39,928 bases of DNA from Pseudomonadota bacterium (GCA_005777235.1 SXND01000134.1:1-39928); one strand, 5' to 3'; positions 14,823 through 23,884 are shown, counted from the first letter of the stretch. Notes: a model not told the origin generated them from the sequence alone. Made by a program: numbers and translations.

Positions 14823-16844
14823 TCACCCCGTATACACGTGTAGCAGCACGCTGGCAGCGGCGTCCCACGCGGCCACGTGCTGGTGCATGCGAAAACACCG
14901 CTGTAACCCTTGCAGTAGGTCTGGCGCCAGGTGCAGCATGCCCACCTGCACCAGATGCTCCCAGCACTCCACCTCCTCGGCGTAGCACGCTGCGGCTTCC
15001 TGCCAGCGCTGGCAGTCCTCCAACGTGCCGCCTTTCCCCTTTAAGGTGCGTGCGAGATCCCGTACCCCTTGGCACGCACTGCTCTCCTCGACCAGGCGCC
15101 GCTGGCAGGCCAGCGCGTCTTCGTAGTACAGCAGGGCCTGTGCTATGGCAGCGCGGGCCTCGCCAGGGCGCCCCAGCTGCCCCAGCGCCACGCCCTTGCC
15201 GTCCCACGTCGCCGCGTTCTCGGGCTGCCGCGTCAGGGCCTCCTCGAAGGCCGCCAGGGCCTCGCCAGGGCGCCCCAACAGCCCCAGCGCCCAGCCCTTG
15301 CCGTGCCAGGCTGCCGCGTTCTCGGGCTGCCGCCTCAGGGCCTGCTCCAAGGCCACCAGGGCCTCGCCAGGGCGCCCCAGCTGCCCCAGCGCCACGCCCT
15401 GGCCGTGCCAGGCTGCCGCGTCCTCGGGCTGCAGTCTGAGGACGTGCTCATAGGCCACCAGGACCTCGCCAGGGCGCCCCAACAGCCCCAGCGCCCAGCC
15501 CTTGCCGTGCCAAGCCATGGGATGCTCCGGTTGCAGCCGCAGGGCCCGCTCAACCACTGCAAGGCTGTGTTGGGCCTGCTGCCGACGTATCCGATACGTC
15601 CGGCCTAGGTATAACAGGCCGTCGACATCCCCGAGATCTTCTAAGACCTGCGCCAGTTGCAGAAAATGCTCCTCTGGCGTGTGCCCCTCGCTGTAGGTCA
15701 CCACGCCGTGTAGATACGCCGGTTCAGGCTGGATAAGGTCGGGCTGCATGGGCCTACGAATGAAATCGGTGTCTGCCAGAGCTTCGAGGGCATCCGCGAG
15801 ATGCAAGGTGCGCTGAAAAATCTGCCTCACAACAGCCTGGAGACGGACCTCGGTGTGGGGAAGAATGCCCGCCGCCTCCAGCAGCACGAACCCCCGCAAG
15901 GTGTCGCGCTGCTCCGGCGTTACATCGACCAGAAACCTCTGGCGCATCGCCTGGAGCGCGTCGTCCATGGTAATCGAACCGGGGGTGGGCAACAGCGCCG
16001 CATCGTCTGGCACCCAGGAGATACGCCCCACGTCACGGGCGAGGTGCTCCTTCTCTGCCGCTGTGAGCGGGCGTAGGCGCAGTTTCAGTGGGATATTCTC
16101 GTAGACACGGCTCAGGGTCGTCCCATAGTCTCTTTGGACCACGTCCAATTGTGCGCCATCCTGGCAGGTCGCCGCGATAGCCCACTGCGCTTGCACTGCC
16201 GTGAGCCGGCCACCCCATTCCAGCAGATCCGGCCCTCCTGCTGGCGCATAGTGGTTCAACTCATCCAGCAACACGAGCACCCGGCGCTGGGCGAACACGG
16301 CACAGGCTTCGACCGGGATGGGACGATCACGAAAAGGACGCACCACGTCATAGCCGGTCATGTGAGTGATAATCTCATACAGGGTACGGCTTTTACCTTC
16401 CAGGGGCTGCCCTATCAAGATCACGCTGCGGCCTTGCTGCAAAGCCTGCACGAGATCCGTGGTTTCGTACGCTTGTTGCTGGCTGAGTGGGCTCTGCGGC
16501 GCATACACAACGGCAGTGCGCGGGATGTACGGATGGTCATGCGGTCGGTCGTATGGGTCAACGTCGTCCAGACATATCTCCGTGGCCGGTTTGCACAGGG
16601 CGAAGTGCGCACGTAACTGGCGGAGATGTTCCGCTTGCTCATAGCGCCGTTTCCCCAACCACGACCAAAGATGCAGGAGGCCCAACGCCAGCAAAGCCAA
16701 ACCGAGATCGTGCCAATGGGCCGCGAGAAACTGCCGCACCTCCTCACGAGGTGGCGCAAAAAGCCAGTTGACGGCCACCCCGGTGATGACGCTAACGACG
16801 ACAACACCCCAGAGCCATTGGCACAGTGTGTAGACGTGTCGCAT
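14823..16844 (-). CDS. Membrane-anchored P-loop NTPase with TPR repeats
   Basis: 673 residues from the ATG at 16844; the frame is open further upstream but the added residues look non-coding. Two membrane helices at about residues 9-30 and 47-64 place the rest in the cytoplasm. A P-loop GQPLEGKS (145-152) and a Walker B strand VLVLLDELN (189-197) follow, then a helical region and C-terminal 34-residue TPR units (AWHGKGWALGLLGRPGEAL type). The TPR-coding DNA at 15156-15563 is a 102-bp repeat in four very similar copies, so repeat number may vary. It resembles STAND-type sensors in layout but lacks a recognised effector domain. The two helices could be the effector or an anchor. The function is unknown. 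Confidence 0.85.
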   Translation of the reverse strand: MRHVYTLCQWLWGVVVVSVITGVAVNWLFAPPREEVRQFLAAHWHDLGLALLALGLLHLWSWLGKRRYEQAEHLRQLRAHFALCKPATEICLDDVDPYDRPHDHPYIPRTAVVYAPQSPLSQQQAYETTDLVQALQQGRSVILIGQPLEGKSRTLYEIITHMTGYDVVRPFRDRPIPVEACAVFAQRRVLVLLDELNHYAPAGGPDLLEWGGRLTAVQAQWAIAATCQDGAQLDVVQRDYGTTLSRVYENIPLKLRLRPLTAAEKEHLARDVGRISWVPDDAALLPTPGSITMDDALQAMRQRFLVDVTPEQRDTLRGFVLLEAAGILPHTEVRLQAVVRQIFQRTLHLADALEALADTDFIRRPMQPDLIQPEPAYLHGVVTYSEGHTPEEHFLQLAQVLEDLGDVDGLLYLGRTYRIRRQQAQHSLAVVERALRLQPEHPMAWHGKGWALGLLGRPGEVLVAYEHVLRLQPEDAAAWHGQGVALGQLGRPGEALVALEQALRRQPENAAAWHGKGWALGLLGRPGEALAAFEEALTRQPENAATWDGKGVALGQLGRPGEARAAIAQALLYYEDALACQRRLVEESSACQGVRDLARTLKGKGGTLEDCQRWQEAAACYAEEVECWEHLVQVGMLHLAPDLLQGLQRCFRMHQHVAAWDAAASVLLHVYTG
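15156..15563. repeat. Four tandem 102-bp TPR-coding repeats
   Basis: Units begin at 15156, 15258, 15360 and 15462, each opening with ggcctcgccagggcgcccca or a close variant (the fourth opens ggacctcg). Each codes for one 34-residue TPR unit on the minus strand. The units are much more alike in DNA than protein function alone would require, which points to recent expansion or ongoing homogenisation. Confidence 0.85.
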
Positions 16845-17019
16845 CGCATGCCCCTCGGTTCTCACGCATCTCTTGGTCTCTCCTGGCCCACGCACCCCAT
16901 GTCGCCAGCGCCACCGTGGGCCAGGCAGCCATGATACCACGATGTCGGGACCTCTTCATCCGGCGCGACAGGCTCTGGTGGGCGCCCCCGCAGGCGCTGC
17001 TGGCCTGGGGCGCCGGCGG

Positions 17020-18558
17020 TTAGGCCATGCCAATGGGCTCCGGGAGTTGGGCGAGCAGCGTGCCAGGGCGGGCGCGCATCATGTCCTCCAGTTCCCGACG
17101 GATGGCGGCATAGCCCGGATCGTCGAAACAGTTCACCATCTCCGCCGGGTCGTGCACCAGGTCGTACAGCTCCCCGGCTCCCGAGTTGAGTTCAAAGGTG
17201 CATTTATGCGTCTTGGTGCGCACGGTGCGCAATTGGAGGCCCACGCCGCAGCGCGATGGATGCACGTGCCACTCGCTGTAGGCCACATCCCGCGTGGCGC
17301 TCTGGTCGGTGAGCACGGGATAGAGACTGCGCCCCTGCACCGTGGCCGGCGTCGGCAAGCCCGCCGCCTCGTAAAACGTCGGCGCCAGGTCGAGGGTAGA
17401 GACCGGCTCGCGCACCACGTGACCCGCCGGTATCCCAGGGCCTTGCAGCACCAACCCAACCCGCAGCAGATCTTCATACGGGATCGGATGTTTGAGGTAC
17501 AAGCCGTGGTTGCCCAGCAATTCCCCATGGTCCGTGGTGTAGATCACCAGCGTGTTGTCGCGGCAGCCCAGGGCATTGACGGCTTCGAGCAAGCGCCCGA
17601 CCTGGTGATCGATCTGGGAGATCATGCCATAATAATTCGCCGTCATATACGCCAGTTGCTCGTCCGTCTGTGTGGGCATACGCGAGCCCTCCGTACGGAA
17701 TTGCAACATGCTGGGGTCCGTCAGCTGCGGCGTGCCTTCCAATACCGCCTTATGCCACCAGGGCCGCCGTTCCACATCGCGCACCCGATGTTTGGGGAGC
17801 ACCATGTCCTTGGGATCGTACAGGCGGCTCCAGGGCTCTGGGCAATCAAACGGATGGTGCGGGTCTGGAAACGAAGTCCACAGGCAAAACGGCTGGCGCG
17901 GGTCGTGGGCCTGTAAATAGGCGATGGTCCGGTCGGCAATCCAGGTGCTGGAATGCCACGCCGCCGGCAGGGCAGAGTACCAGGTCTGCGCCGCCCCGAC
18001 GTCCGGCCCGAGGGATTGCGTCCACAGCGTGTAGGCCTGGTCTGCGGGTAAGCGTGACAGCAACCAACGTTCGTAGTGCCCCACGGCGGGGGATTCGATG
18101 GGCCGGCGGCGATTCAGGTGGCCCAGTACGGTCAACTCGGCATGCTGAAAGCCCATATACGGCCCGTGCCAGTCGGGGGCATACTGCGCGTCACGCACCT
18201 TGCATTCTGGTGTCCCGGTGGGCTGAAACGTGGCGCGCGTCGAGAAATGCGCTTTGCCGATGAGGGCGGTGTGATAGCCGTGCGCTGCCAGCGTGCCGGC
18301 AAAACCGGCGGCACCGACTTGGGGATTGAGGTCCACCCCGTTGTCCCACACGCCATGGGTGAGCGGTAACAGGCCGGTCAGGATCGAGGCCCGCGACGGC
18401 TGACACACCAGGTTCGGCGTGACACAGGCGGCGAAGCGCGTCCCCTGTGCGGCTAGCAGATCCAGGTGCGGTGTGCGGATGGCCGGGTTCTCAAAGCCAA
18501 AGCAATCGGCGCGTTGCTGATCCGAGGTAATGAGGAGGATGTTGGGTTGAGTAGTCAT
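17020..18558 (-). CDS. Sulfatase (alkaline phosphatase superfamily)
   Basis: 512 residues from the ATG at 18558. The formylglycine motif C-x-P-S-R is at residues 52-56 in NLVCQPSRASILTG, so Cys52 should be converted to formylglycine by a maturase encoded elsewhere. A metal-binding aspartate lies in LLITSDQQ (residue 13), and a second metal site is in TTDHGELLGNHGLY. These mark a type I sulfatase; phosphonate monoester hydrolases share the motif, so the ester cleaved is uncertain. No signal peptide is seen, which suggests a cytoplasmic substrate. It begins 16 bp after the LLM monooxygenase gene and is probably cotranscribed, so the pair may strip sulfate from, and oxidise, one organosulfur compound (inference). 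Confidence 0.92.
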   Translation of the reverse strand: MTTQPNILLITSDQQRADCFGFENPAIRTPHLDLLAAQGTRFAACVTPNLVCQPSRASILTGLLPLTHGVWDNGVDLNPQVGAAGFAGTLAAHGYHTALIGKAHFSTRATFQPTGTPECKVRDAQYAPDWHGPYMGFQHAELTVLGHLNRRRPIESPAVGHYERWLLSRLPADQAYTLWTQSLGPDVGAAQTWYSALPAAWHSSTWIADRTIAYLQAHDPRQPFCLWTSFPDPHHPFDCPEPWSRLYDPKDMVLPKHRVRDVERRPWWHKAVLEGTPQLTDPSMLQFRTEGSRMPTQTDEQLAYMTANYYGMISQIDHQVGRLLEAVNALGCRDNTLVIYTTDHGELLGNHGLYLKHPIPYEDLLRVGLVLQGPGIPAGHVVREPVSTLDLAPTFYEAAGLPTPATVQGRSLYPVLTDQSATRDVAYSEWHVHPSRCGVGLQLRTVRTKTHKCTFELNSGAGELYDLVHDPAEMVNCFDDPGYAAIRRELEDMMRARPGTLLAQLPEPIGMA

Positions 18559-18574
18559 GGCTCGGCCCCTTTGC

Positions 18575-19540
18575 TTACGCCTGCCGCACGTGCGGCAACA
18601 CCTCAGTTGCACAACGCTCTAACTGCCCAAACTGGTCGGGCCCGCCAAAGCGCACCACCAGCGTCTGCGCGCCAGCCGTGACGAAGCTGGTGAGCCACGA
18701 GGCACAGCTTTCTGCCGTGCCAGCACAGGCGCCCTGCTGGCGTGACAGCGTCTCGTAGGGCGCGCCATAGTAATGTTCCATGAAAGCCTGCACCTCACGC
18801 TGCGCCTGCGGCACATCGCTGTTGATGTTCAGCGTGGTGTACACACAACGCGGCAGCGCCTGCACATCCTGGCCCATCTCATGCGCAAAGCCCTGGATCT
18901 GCTCCCACTGCGTAGCAAAGAACTCGGGGGAACGCGGGTTGGGAAACCAGCCATCGCCCATGCGCAAGACGCGGCGCTGGGCGTTTTCCACCGAGCCGGC
19001 AATCCACAATGGAATGCCAGCCGGCTGGAGAGGGCGCAAGCCCAGGCTGACGTCCTCTAACTGAAAATGCCGCCCGTGGAAGGTGACGCGCGGCTCGCTC
19101 CACAAGCGCCGCATGAGGGTGAGGGATTCTTCGAAGATACCGAGACGATGCCGAAACGACACGCCGCAGGCGGCAAATTCGCGCTCAATGGTGCGATTCT
19201 TGGTGGCCACCCCGACGCCGAGGATGAGACGGCCCTGCGACAGGATATCGACGTTGGCGGCCTCGTTGGCCAGGATCACCGGATGGCGCAGGGCCGGTAA
19301 CAGTACCGCGGTGCCCAGACGCACGCGCCGGGTACGCGAGGCCACCGCGGCCAGGGTGGTCATGGCTTCCAGACGTGGGCGGGCCAGGATGCTATCGCCG
19401 ACCCACACCGAGTCAAAACCCAGTTCTTCGGCCCGCACGGCCAGGTCGATAATTTTGCTGAGGTCCGGGGCGCCCTGCGCCATAACTACCTCGCGGGTGG
19501 GCAGTAACAAGCCAATGGACACGGCTGATGCGGCCATCAT
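18575..19540 (-). CDS. LLM-class flavin-dependent oxidoreductase
   Basis: 321 residues from the ATG at 19540 (a second ATG follows at 19537; GAGGAGG abuts the pair). Luciferase-like family marks are VSIGLLLPTREV, AEELGFDSVWVGDS, RRVRLGTAVLLPALRHP and GRLILGVGVATKN. Compared with the LLM gene at 7816-8688 it is a different subgroup (VGDS rather than VSDH, and a C-terminal HVRQA tail). The flavin type and substrate cannot be read from sequence. It is the first gene of the operon with the sulfatase. The 275 bp between its start and cobU show no gene or recognisable signal. Confidence 0.9.
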   Translation of the reverse strand: MMAASAVSIGLLLPTREVVMAQGAPDLSKIIDLAVRAEELGFDSVWVGDSILARPRLEAMTTLAAVASRTRRVRLGTAVLLPALRHPVILANEAANVDILSQGRLILGVGVATKNRTIEREFAACGVSFRHRLGIFEESLTLMRRLWSEPRVTFHGRHFQLEDVSLGLRPLQPAGIPLWIAGSVENAQRRVLRMGDGWFPNPRSPEFFATQWEQIQGFAHEMGQDVQALPRCVYTTLNINSDVPQAQREVQAFMEHYYGAPYETLSRQQGACAGTAESCASWLTSFVTAGAQTLVVRFGGPDQFGQLERCATEVLPHVRQA

Positions 19541-19815
19541 CCTCTCCTCTCGTCGTGTGAGTGCTGTTGGGGTGCCTACGGCGGTGGTACCGTAGCGCTG
19601 CCCTGTATACCAGAGAAACGCCGGCGGTGCCACGGTACGGATGGTGCGCCACGTAGATCAGGCAGTCCATGCTGTGGCGCTGTAGTTGCGGGCGACAGTG
19701 GCAACCACAGGTGGCCGCCACACGTGGTTGGCCAAGCGCTGGGACGGTGGCTGGCCAACCCTCCCTGCGCAAGCAGCAGGGACAGGCTGAGCCAGGGCTG
19801 GCAGTGTGGCATGCC

Positions 19816-20385
19816 CTACCGTCCAGGCTGTGCTTGGGCCAGGGCTTTCATATCGACGGGCAGACCAGCTACCAGAAAATACACGGCCTCCGCCTGGGCC
19901 GCGAGGCTCTGGTTCGCCCGACCGAGGACATCACGATACAAGCGTCCCAGGGCATTCTCTGGGACCAGCCCCAGGCCGACTTCATTGCTGACGACGATAC
20001 AGGTGCCTGCCCTGGCCTGACACGCTTGTACCAAGGCGGCCACTTCGGCCTGCACGGCGGCATCGACCACGGTGGGATCAGGCGGCTCCCCACAGGCGAA
20101 GAGCGTGTTGCTGACCAGCAAGGTGAGGCAATCGACGACCACCACCGCCACCGCCGCTGGATAGGCCGTGATCGCCTGGCCCACGTGGCGTGGGGTTTCG
20201 AGCGTCCGCCACGCCTGGGGTCGCTCCTCGCGATGCCGCGCAATGCGCCGGACCATGTCGGCATCCCCCGCCTCGGCCGTGGCGACAAAGAGCACATCCT
20301 TGCCGCCGAGTGTCTCGGCTACACGCTGGGCGTAGGCGCTCTTGCCGCTGCGCGCCCCGCCTAAGATCAGCAGTAAACGTCCCAT
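19816..20385 (-). CDS. cobU: Adenosylcobinamide kinase / adenosylcobinamide-phosphate guanylyltransferase
   Basis: 189 residues from the ATG at 20385, with AAGGAGATAG at good distance. The P-loop GGARSGKS is at residues 9-16, and RIARHREERP around residue 51 contains the histidine that carries GMP. CobU phosphorylates adenosylcobinamide and then forms adenosylcobinamide-GDP, the lower-loop activation step of cobalamin assembly and salvage. No other cob genes and no cobalamin riboswitch are seen beside it, so it is an isolated pathway gene here. The reading frame is intact and of normal length. Confidence 0.95.
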   Translation of the reverse strand: MGRLLLILGGARSGKSAYAQRVAETLGGKDVLFVATAEAGDADMVRRIARHREERPQAWRTLETPRHVGQAITAYPAAVAVVVVDCLTLLVSNTLFACGEPPDPTVVDAAVQAEVAALVQACQARAGTCIVVSNEVGLGLVPENALGRLYRDVLGRANQSLAAQAEAVYFLVAGLPVDMKALAQAQPGR

Positions 20386-20493
20386 AAAACTATCTCCTTT
20401 TTCCGAGGTACGAGGGGATCGGCACGAGAACCAGCCGTGTGCAGTCTTGCGAGCCCTGTCTGCAGTCCCACACACCAGACGATGATTGTGGTG

Positions 20494-21699
20494 TCAAGCG
20501 GGGCGCCACCGCCAGAGCGTCCGCAGGCCGGCCTGCGTCCACCCGACCACCAAGCGCAGTGGACGCAGGACAATGTACAGCGGGAACAGCGCCACCGGCA
20601 GCGGGCGCCACCAGTAGTCGCCCGACGTAGGGGTAGAGAGCAGACGTAGCACGTAGATGAGTCGTACACGCCACTGCGGGAACAGCAGGCACAGGATGCG
20701 GAGCTTGACTCGCTGCCGCGGCCGCGGTGGGGTGGGAAAACGGGGTAGCCAGGTCGGGGGAGGATGACTGTCAGCACTGAGCGCCGGCGGCAACTCCCAG
20801 AGGGTCTGGCACGTGTCGATGGTCAGTTGGACGATTTCCTCCCAGCCCCATTGCCGGGCTAACGCCCATACGGTAGGCCAATCCAGCGTCCACGCCCAAC
20901 AGATCTCCTGAATGTCTACCAGCCATTTCAGGCCTTGCCACTGGCTCCTGGCGGCATGGAGTATCAAGGCCAGCAAAGTCCATTCAGGGCTCATGGCCCA
21001 GGCATCTACCCCGAGCACCGTGGCGGGATGGCACGCGGCCCAGAGGGCCTCCATGGCACACGCGTGCCGTGGGTCGCCCCCGAGCAGTCCCCAGTGCAGA
21101 TCGACATCATACCGTAACCCGTCTGGCGTGCGGAGCAGGGCAATTTCGAAATGTATGGGGGAAGTGGTCCACCACTCCCACGGTCCTTGCGCCCGATATC
21201 CCTGGGCCTCCAGGAGGTGCACCACGGGCGGGATCTGCGCTTTGGGCACGACGATATCGATGTCCGCGCAGTCCCGGAGCATGCAATCCCCATACAGCGC
21301 TTCCGCCAGGGCCATCCCTTTCAAAGGCAGCACCGCAATACCTGCCGCCATCAGTTGCCGTAGGATACGACGCAGTTCTTGTACGAGGAGCATATTATGG
21401 ATACTACGAGTCCGCGTGCGTCGTTGCAGCTCAGCAACGACTGTGGCAGGGACCTGCCAATAACCCAGCCGCTGCAGCTGCGCGGTGAGCAGGGGCAACA
21501 CGCTGTGGAGACGGGCCTGCGCCAGCAACACGGGCCAATCCAGTGTCCCACCGAGCAGCGTACGCAGGCGCGCGGCATTACTCGGGAAGCGGTGACGTTG
21601 GAGCAACAGCAGGAGCGCGGCATCTTCCTCAGAATATGGTAGGGAGGGCTGCACGTCAGGCGTTTCCTTTGTTGAGGCTTCCGGGGGTGTCGAGAGCAC
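20494..21699 (-). CDS. Nucleotidyltransferase family protein (NTP_transf_5 type)
   Basis: 401 residues. The hallmark is VLPLKGMALAEALYGD followed by RDCADIDIVV, with the two metal-binding aspartates at 146 and 148. Downstream are the HWGLLG and AARSQWQGLKWLVDI segments usual in this family (PF14907). Homologues are common in natural-product loci, including lasso-peptide clusters with HprK-like kinases, where they are thought to modify the product or carrier with a nucleotide or phosphate. The gene diverges from the plus-strand cluster that begins at 21868, with 168 bp between. The C-terminus is basic with a hydrophobic stretch (LFPLYIVLRPLRLVV), possibly a membrane contact. Confidence 0.88.
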   Translation of the reverse strand: MLSTPPEASTKETPDVQPSLPYSEEDAALLLLLQRHRFPSNAARLRTLLGGTLDWPVLLAQARLHSVLPLLTAQLQRLGYWQVPATVVAELQRRTRTRSIHNMLLVQELRRILRQLMAAGIAVLPLKGMALAEALYGDCMLRDCADIDIVVPKAQIPPVVHLLEAQGYRAQGPWEWWTTSPIHFEIALLRTPDGLRYDVDLHWGLLGGDPRHACAMEALWAACHPATVLGVDAWAMSPEWTLLALILHAARSQWQGLKWLVDIQEICWAWTLDWPTVWALARQWGWEEIVQLTIDTCQTLWELPPALSADSHPPPTWLPRFPTPPRPRQRVKLRILCLLFPQWRVRLIYVLRLLSTPTSGDYWWRPLPVALFPLYIVLRPLRLVVGWTQAGLRTLWRWRPA

Positions 21700-21744
21700 G
21701 CGACCTGTGCATGACGGGCTCTGCCGGTAGACAGCGCACAGAGT

Positions 21745-21864
21745 ATGCTTTACACTGTCTGCTTATGCAATCTTGTCGCCTTGTCCCGCGGAGGGGACTC
21801 GCTAGGTGTGCGACCGGGGGCGAGACGCCAGCAGTGCCCGCAACACGTGTGCACGAAAGGATGA
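21745..21864 (+). CDS. Possible 39-residue Cys-containing peptide ahead of the oxygenase
   Basis: An ATG at 21745 opens 39 codons ending in TGA at 21862-21864, four bases before the oxygenase ATG. The peptide has four cysteines (residues 6, 8, 31 and 36) and a GG at 16-17. It is the only small open frame at the head of the cluster, so it is the only local precursor candidate. There is no good ribosome site, and it lacks a recognisable leader or a lasso core pattern. It may be chance. Confidence 0.2.
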   Translation: MLYTVCLCNLVALSRGGDSLGVRPGARRQQCPQHVCTKG

Positions 21865-21867
21865 TGC

Positions 21868-22338
21868 ATGCCGAATGCCAACATCTTTGCACAATTTGGC
21901 TTGTTCGTGCGGCGTGGCTTCCTGGATGCCGAGGCCTGTCGGCTGATCCGTGACACCATGGCGTCTGCCACACGGACACGGGCGTTGGTGCGGCCCGTGG
22001 GACAGGCAGCCGGTGTCGTCGATGAACAGTCGCGGCGTACCGATGTCGCGGAGGTGCCGGCAGCCACTGCCACACTGGTGGCGGACCGTTTACGTGCGAT
22101 ACAACCGGAGATCGCGCAGCATTTCCGTGTGCAGTTGTCAGGGTGTGAGACACTCAGATTTTATATCTATGAAGTCGGCGATTTTTTCGCTCCCCACCTG
22201 GATACGTATACTGATCCACTGGCGCCAGAGAACGTGAAGGCGCGCCAAGTTTCGATCTCGATCTTCCTGAATGATGGCATCGGTGGGCCTGGTTGTCCCC
22301 CCTATAGTGGTGGTGCTCTGGTGTTATCAGTTCGGTGA
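21868..22338 (+). pseudogene. 2-oxoglutarate/Fe(II) oxygenase, truncated at the C-terminus
   Basis: 156 residues from ATG 21868 (AAAGG seven bases upstream). Residues 85-136 read as the start of a prolyl 4-hydroxylase-type double-stranded beta-helix, with LRFYIYEVGDFFAPHLD giving the first two iron ligands His110 and Asp112, then VSISIFLND. The protein ends at YSGGALVLSVR. The second half of the core is missing, with the third iron-binding His and the Arg/Lys that holds 2-oxoglutarate, so it should be inactive. The last 68 bases overlap the HprK-like frame, whose family sequence begins exactly where the oxygenase sequence breaks off. A deletion joining the two genes is the simplest reading. 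Confidence 0.78.
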
Positions 22339-23341
22339 GGCGATACTGTACTTTGTGGCGGATGACCACGCGCTGTACGAGCAGTTTGCCCAACGCTATA
22401 GCGATTGCGCGGTGTCAGCCCCTGTCGCCCCTGCGGTGTCACAGGTGGGCTGCATCATACGTCATAGTACCCATCCCCCCTTGGTGCTGCTGACCTTCCA
22501 GGGCGGGGCGCCGCGCGATCCTGCGGGCACGGCGCTGAGTCTGTTCCGTGGGATGACACCCGTGGCCCCGCCGTATGTCGTCACCGACTCGCCTCTTGCG
22601 GGTTGGCGGCTGGCTGGGGGCGCCACGCAGCCTGTACTCACCGCATGCGAGGCGCACGTGCTGGTGGATGTCCGGCAGGTCGCGCCCGATTTCCTGGTCG
22701 AATATCTGGTGAGTGCGACCCTGGCGGCCCAGCCCGGTGTGATAGTGGTCCATGCGGCCTCGCTGTGTATCGGAGGCGCTGGCGTTGTGCTGGTGGCCCC
22801 TTCGCACGGGGGGAAGACTACGACCGCTCTGCACCTCGCGGCCCGGGGGCACGCCCTGTTAGGGGATGAGGCCGCCATCATCCGCCTTGCCACCAATGAA
22901 CTGCTGCCGTTCCGTCGGGCTGTCAGCCCGCGGTGTGGGCCGCGGACGCCGGAACTGCAGGTCGTCCTCGACCAGCATAAGGGGAGGCACATACGTCCTG
23001 TAGAGCCTGGGGACACTGTGCCGCTCCAGCTCACCGCTCTGTTCCCCCAGACTCCGGCCCACCCGGCTCGCTTGCGTGCCGCCTTCTTTCTCTGCGGTTT
23101 TGCAGCCCGTCCGTCGCTCACACCCTGCCAGTTCACCCTGCAGGACGCCGAACTCTGCGACTGGCTGGCGAGCAATGACTTCGCGTACACGTCGTGGGGA
23201 CTCGCACCGGCGCGGCGGGCCCTCCGCCTCCTGGCCCTGAAGCAGATCCTCGCGCCGTTACCATGCTGGCGCCTCCACGTTGGTGCGCCTGGCGAGACGG
23301 TAGAACTTATTGAACAGACGATGGAGGGACGCGGATGCTAA
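22271..23341 (+). CDS. HprK-related kinase
   Basis: Up to 356 residues. The Walker A-like loop APSHGGKTT is at 176-184 (first Gly replaced by Ala), preceded by VVHAASL (159-165) and followed by ARGHALLGDEAAIIRL, the HPr kinase-like core. The start is uncertain: ATG 22271 overlaps the oxygenase frame, while GTGs at 22307-22313 would begin just before YQFGEAILYF, the usual N-terminus of this group. No ribosome site stands out. HprK-related proteins of this size lack the HPr-phosphorylating context and are found in peptide and exosortase-linked clusters. In the paeninodin lasso pathway an HprK homologue phosphorylates the precursor. The stop overlaps the next gene by seven bases. Confidence 0.82.
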   Translation: MMASVGLVVPPIVVVLWCYQFGEAILYFVADDHALYEQFAQRYSDCAVSAPVAPAVSQVGCIIRHSTHPPLVLLTFQGGAPRDPAGTALSLFRGMTPVAPPYVVTDSPLAGWRLAGGATQPVLTACEAHVLVDVRQVAPDFLVEYLVSATLAAQPGVIVVHAASLCIGGAGVVLVAPSHGGKTTTALHLAARGHALLGDEAAIIRLATNELLPFRRAVSPRCGPRTPELQVVLDQHKGRHIRPVEPGDTVPLQLTALFPQTPAHPARLRAAFFLCGFAARPSLTPCQFTLQDAELCDWLASNDFAYTSWGLAPARRALRLLALKQILAPLPCWRLHVGAPGETVELIEQTMEGRGC

Positions 23342-23883
23342 CCGTCAAGGAGCGTGGTCAGTTCGTGGCGACCATGCGCTACATGCATGTCTGGCTGATG
23401 GAAACCCTGGCGGCGTGGGTACCCACGACCCCTGAGATGGAAGTCAAATTGCTCTTTGGTGAGCATATCTGGGACGTCGCCCAGCATGCGGATACGCTCG
23501 GCAAGCGGACATTTGAGTTACGCATGCCGCTGCAACACAGCGTGCGACCAGCTGACGCGTATGTCGAGTTCCTCACGGCACTCGCGGCGCTCAGCCCCAC
23601 CCCCCAGCGTCTCGCGGCGGTATACGATGTCATCCTCCCAGCGTTCAGTGCCCGTTCCCAGTGCTATCTGGTACAGACCGACACGTTGTCAGATGCGCCC
23701 ACCGTGCGCATCCTCGACCGCTACCTGGTGGACACGGCACGTATGATCGAGGCAGGGAGGGAGCTTCGGCAGGAATTGCCCCCCTTGCAGTTGACAGACC
23801 CGGCATGGGCCGCACACCTCGTGGCGCGTGAGGCAGCGTTTACGCCCTTCGTCGCCACCAGTGCTGTGGCGATGGAGGTGTAA
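23335..23883 (+). CDS. Ferritin-like helical protein, divergent
   Basis: 182 residues, mostly helical. A segment with the look of one half of a diiron ferritin-like bundle lies at residues 36-63 (MEVKLLFGEHIWDVAQHADTL), with Glu43, His44 and His51 as possible ligands. The second half (VRILDRYLVDTARMIEAG) lacks the matching ExxH, so a complete diiron site is not evident. It overlaps the kinase gene by seven bases and precedes two DUF455-like genes, so it belongs to the same operon. It may be a non-catalytic partner of those oxygen-activating proteins. The family assignment is tentative. Confidence 0.6.
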   Translation: MLTVKERGQFVATMRYMHVWLMETLAAWVPTTPEMEVKLLFGEHIWDVAQHADTLGKRTFELRMPLQHSVRPADAYVEFLTALAALSPTPQRLAAVYDVILPAFSARSQCYLVQTDTLSDAPTVRILDRYLVDTARMIEAGRELRQELPPLQLTDPAWAAHLVAREAAFTPFVATSAVAMEV

Positions 23884-23884
23884 G

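Noticed and set aside
14516..15439. Long plus-strand open frame rich in Pro/Ala/Arg
   Set aside because: It is antisense to the TPR-coding repeats; its composition comes from the GC-rich 102-bp units and it matches no protein pattern.
19541..19815. Possible gene or mobile-element end between the LLM gene and cobU
   Set aside because: Open frames on both strands lack motifs and ribosome sites; no inverted ends were found.
20386..20493. Cobalamin riboswitch upstream of cobU
   Set aside because: None of the conserved B12-box-like sequence is present in this short gap.
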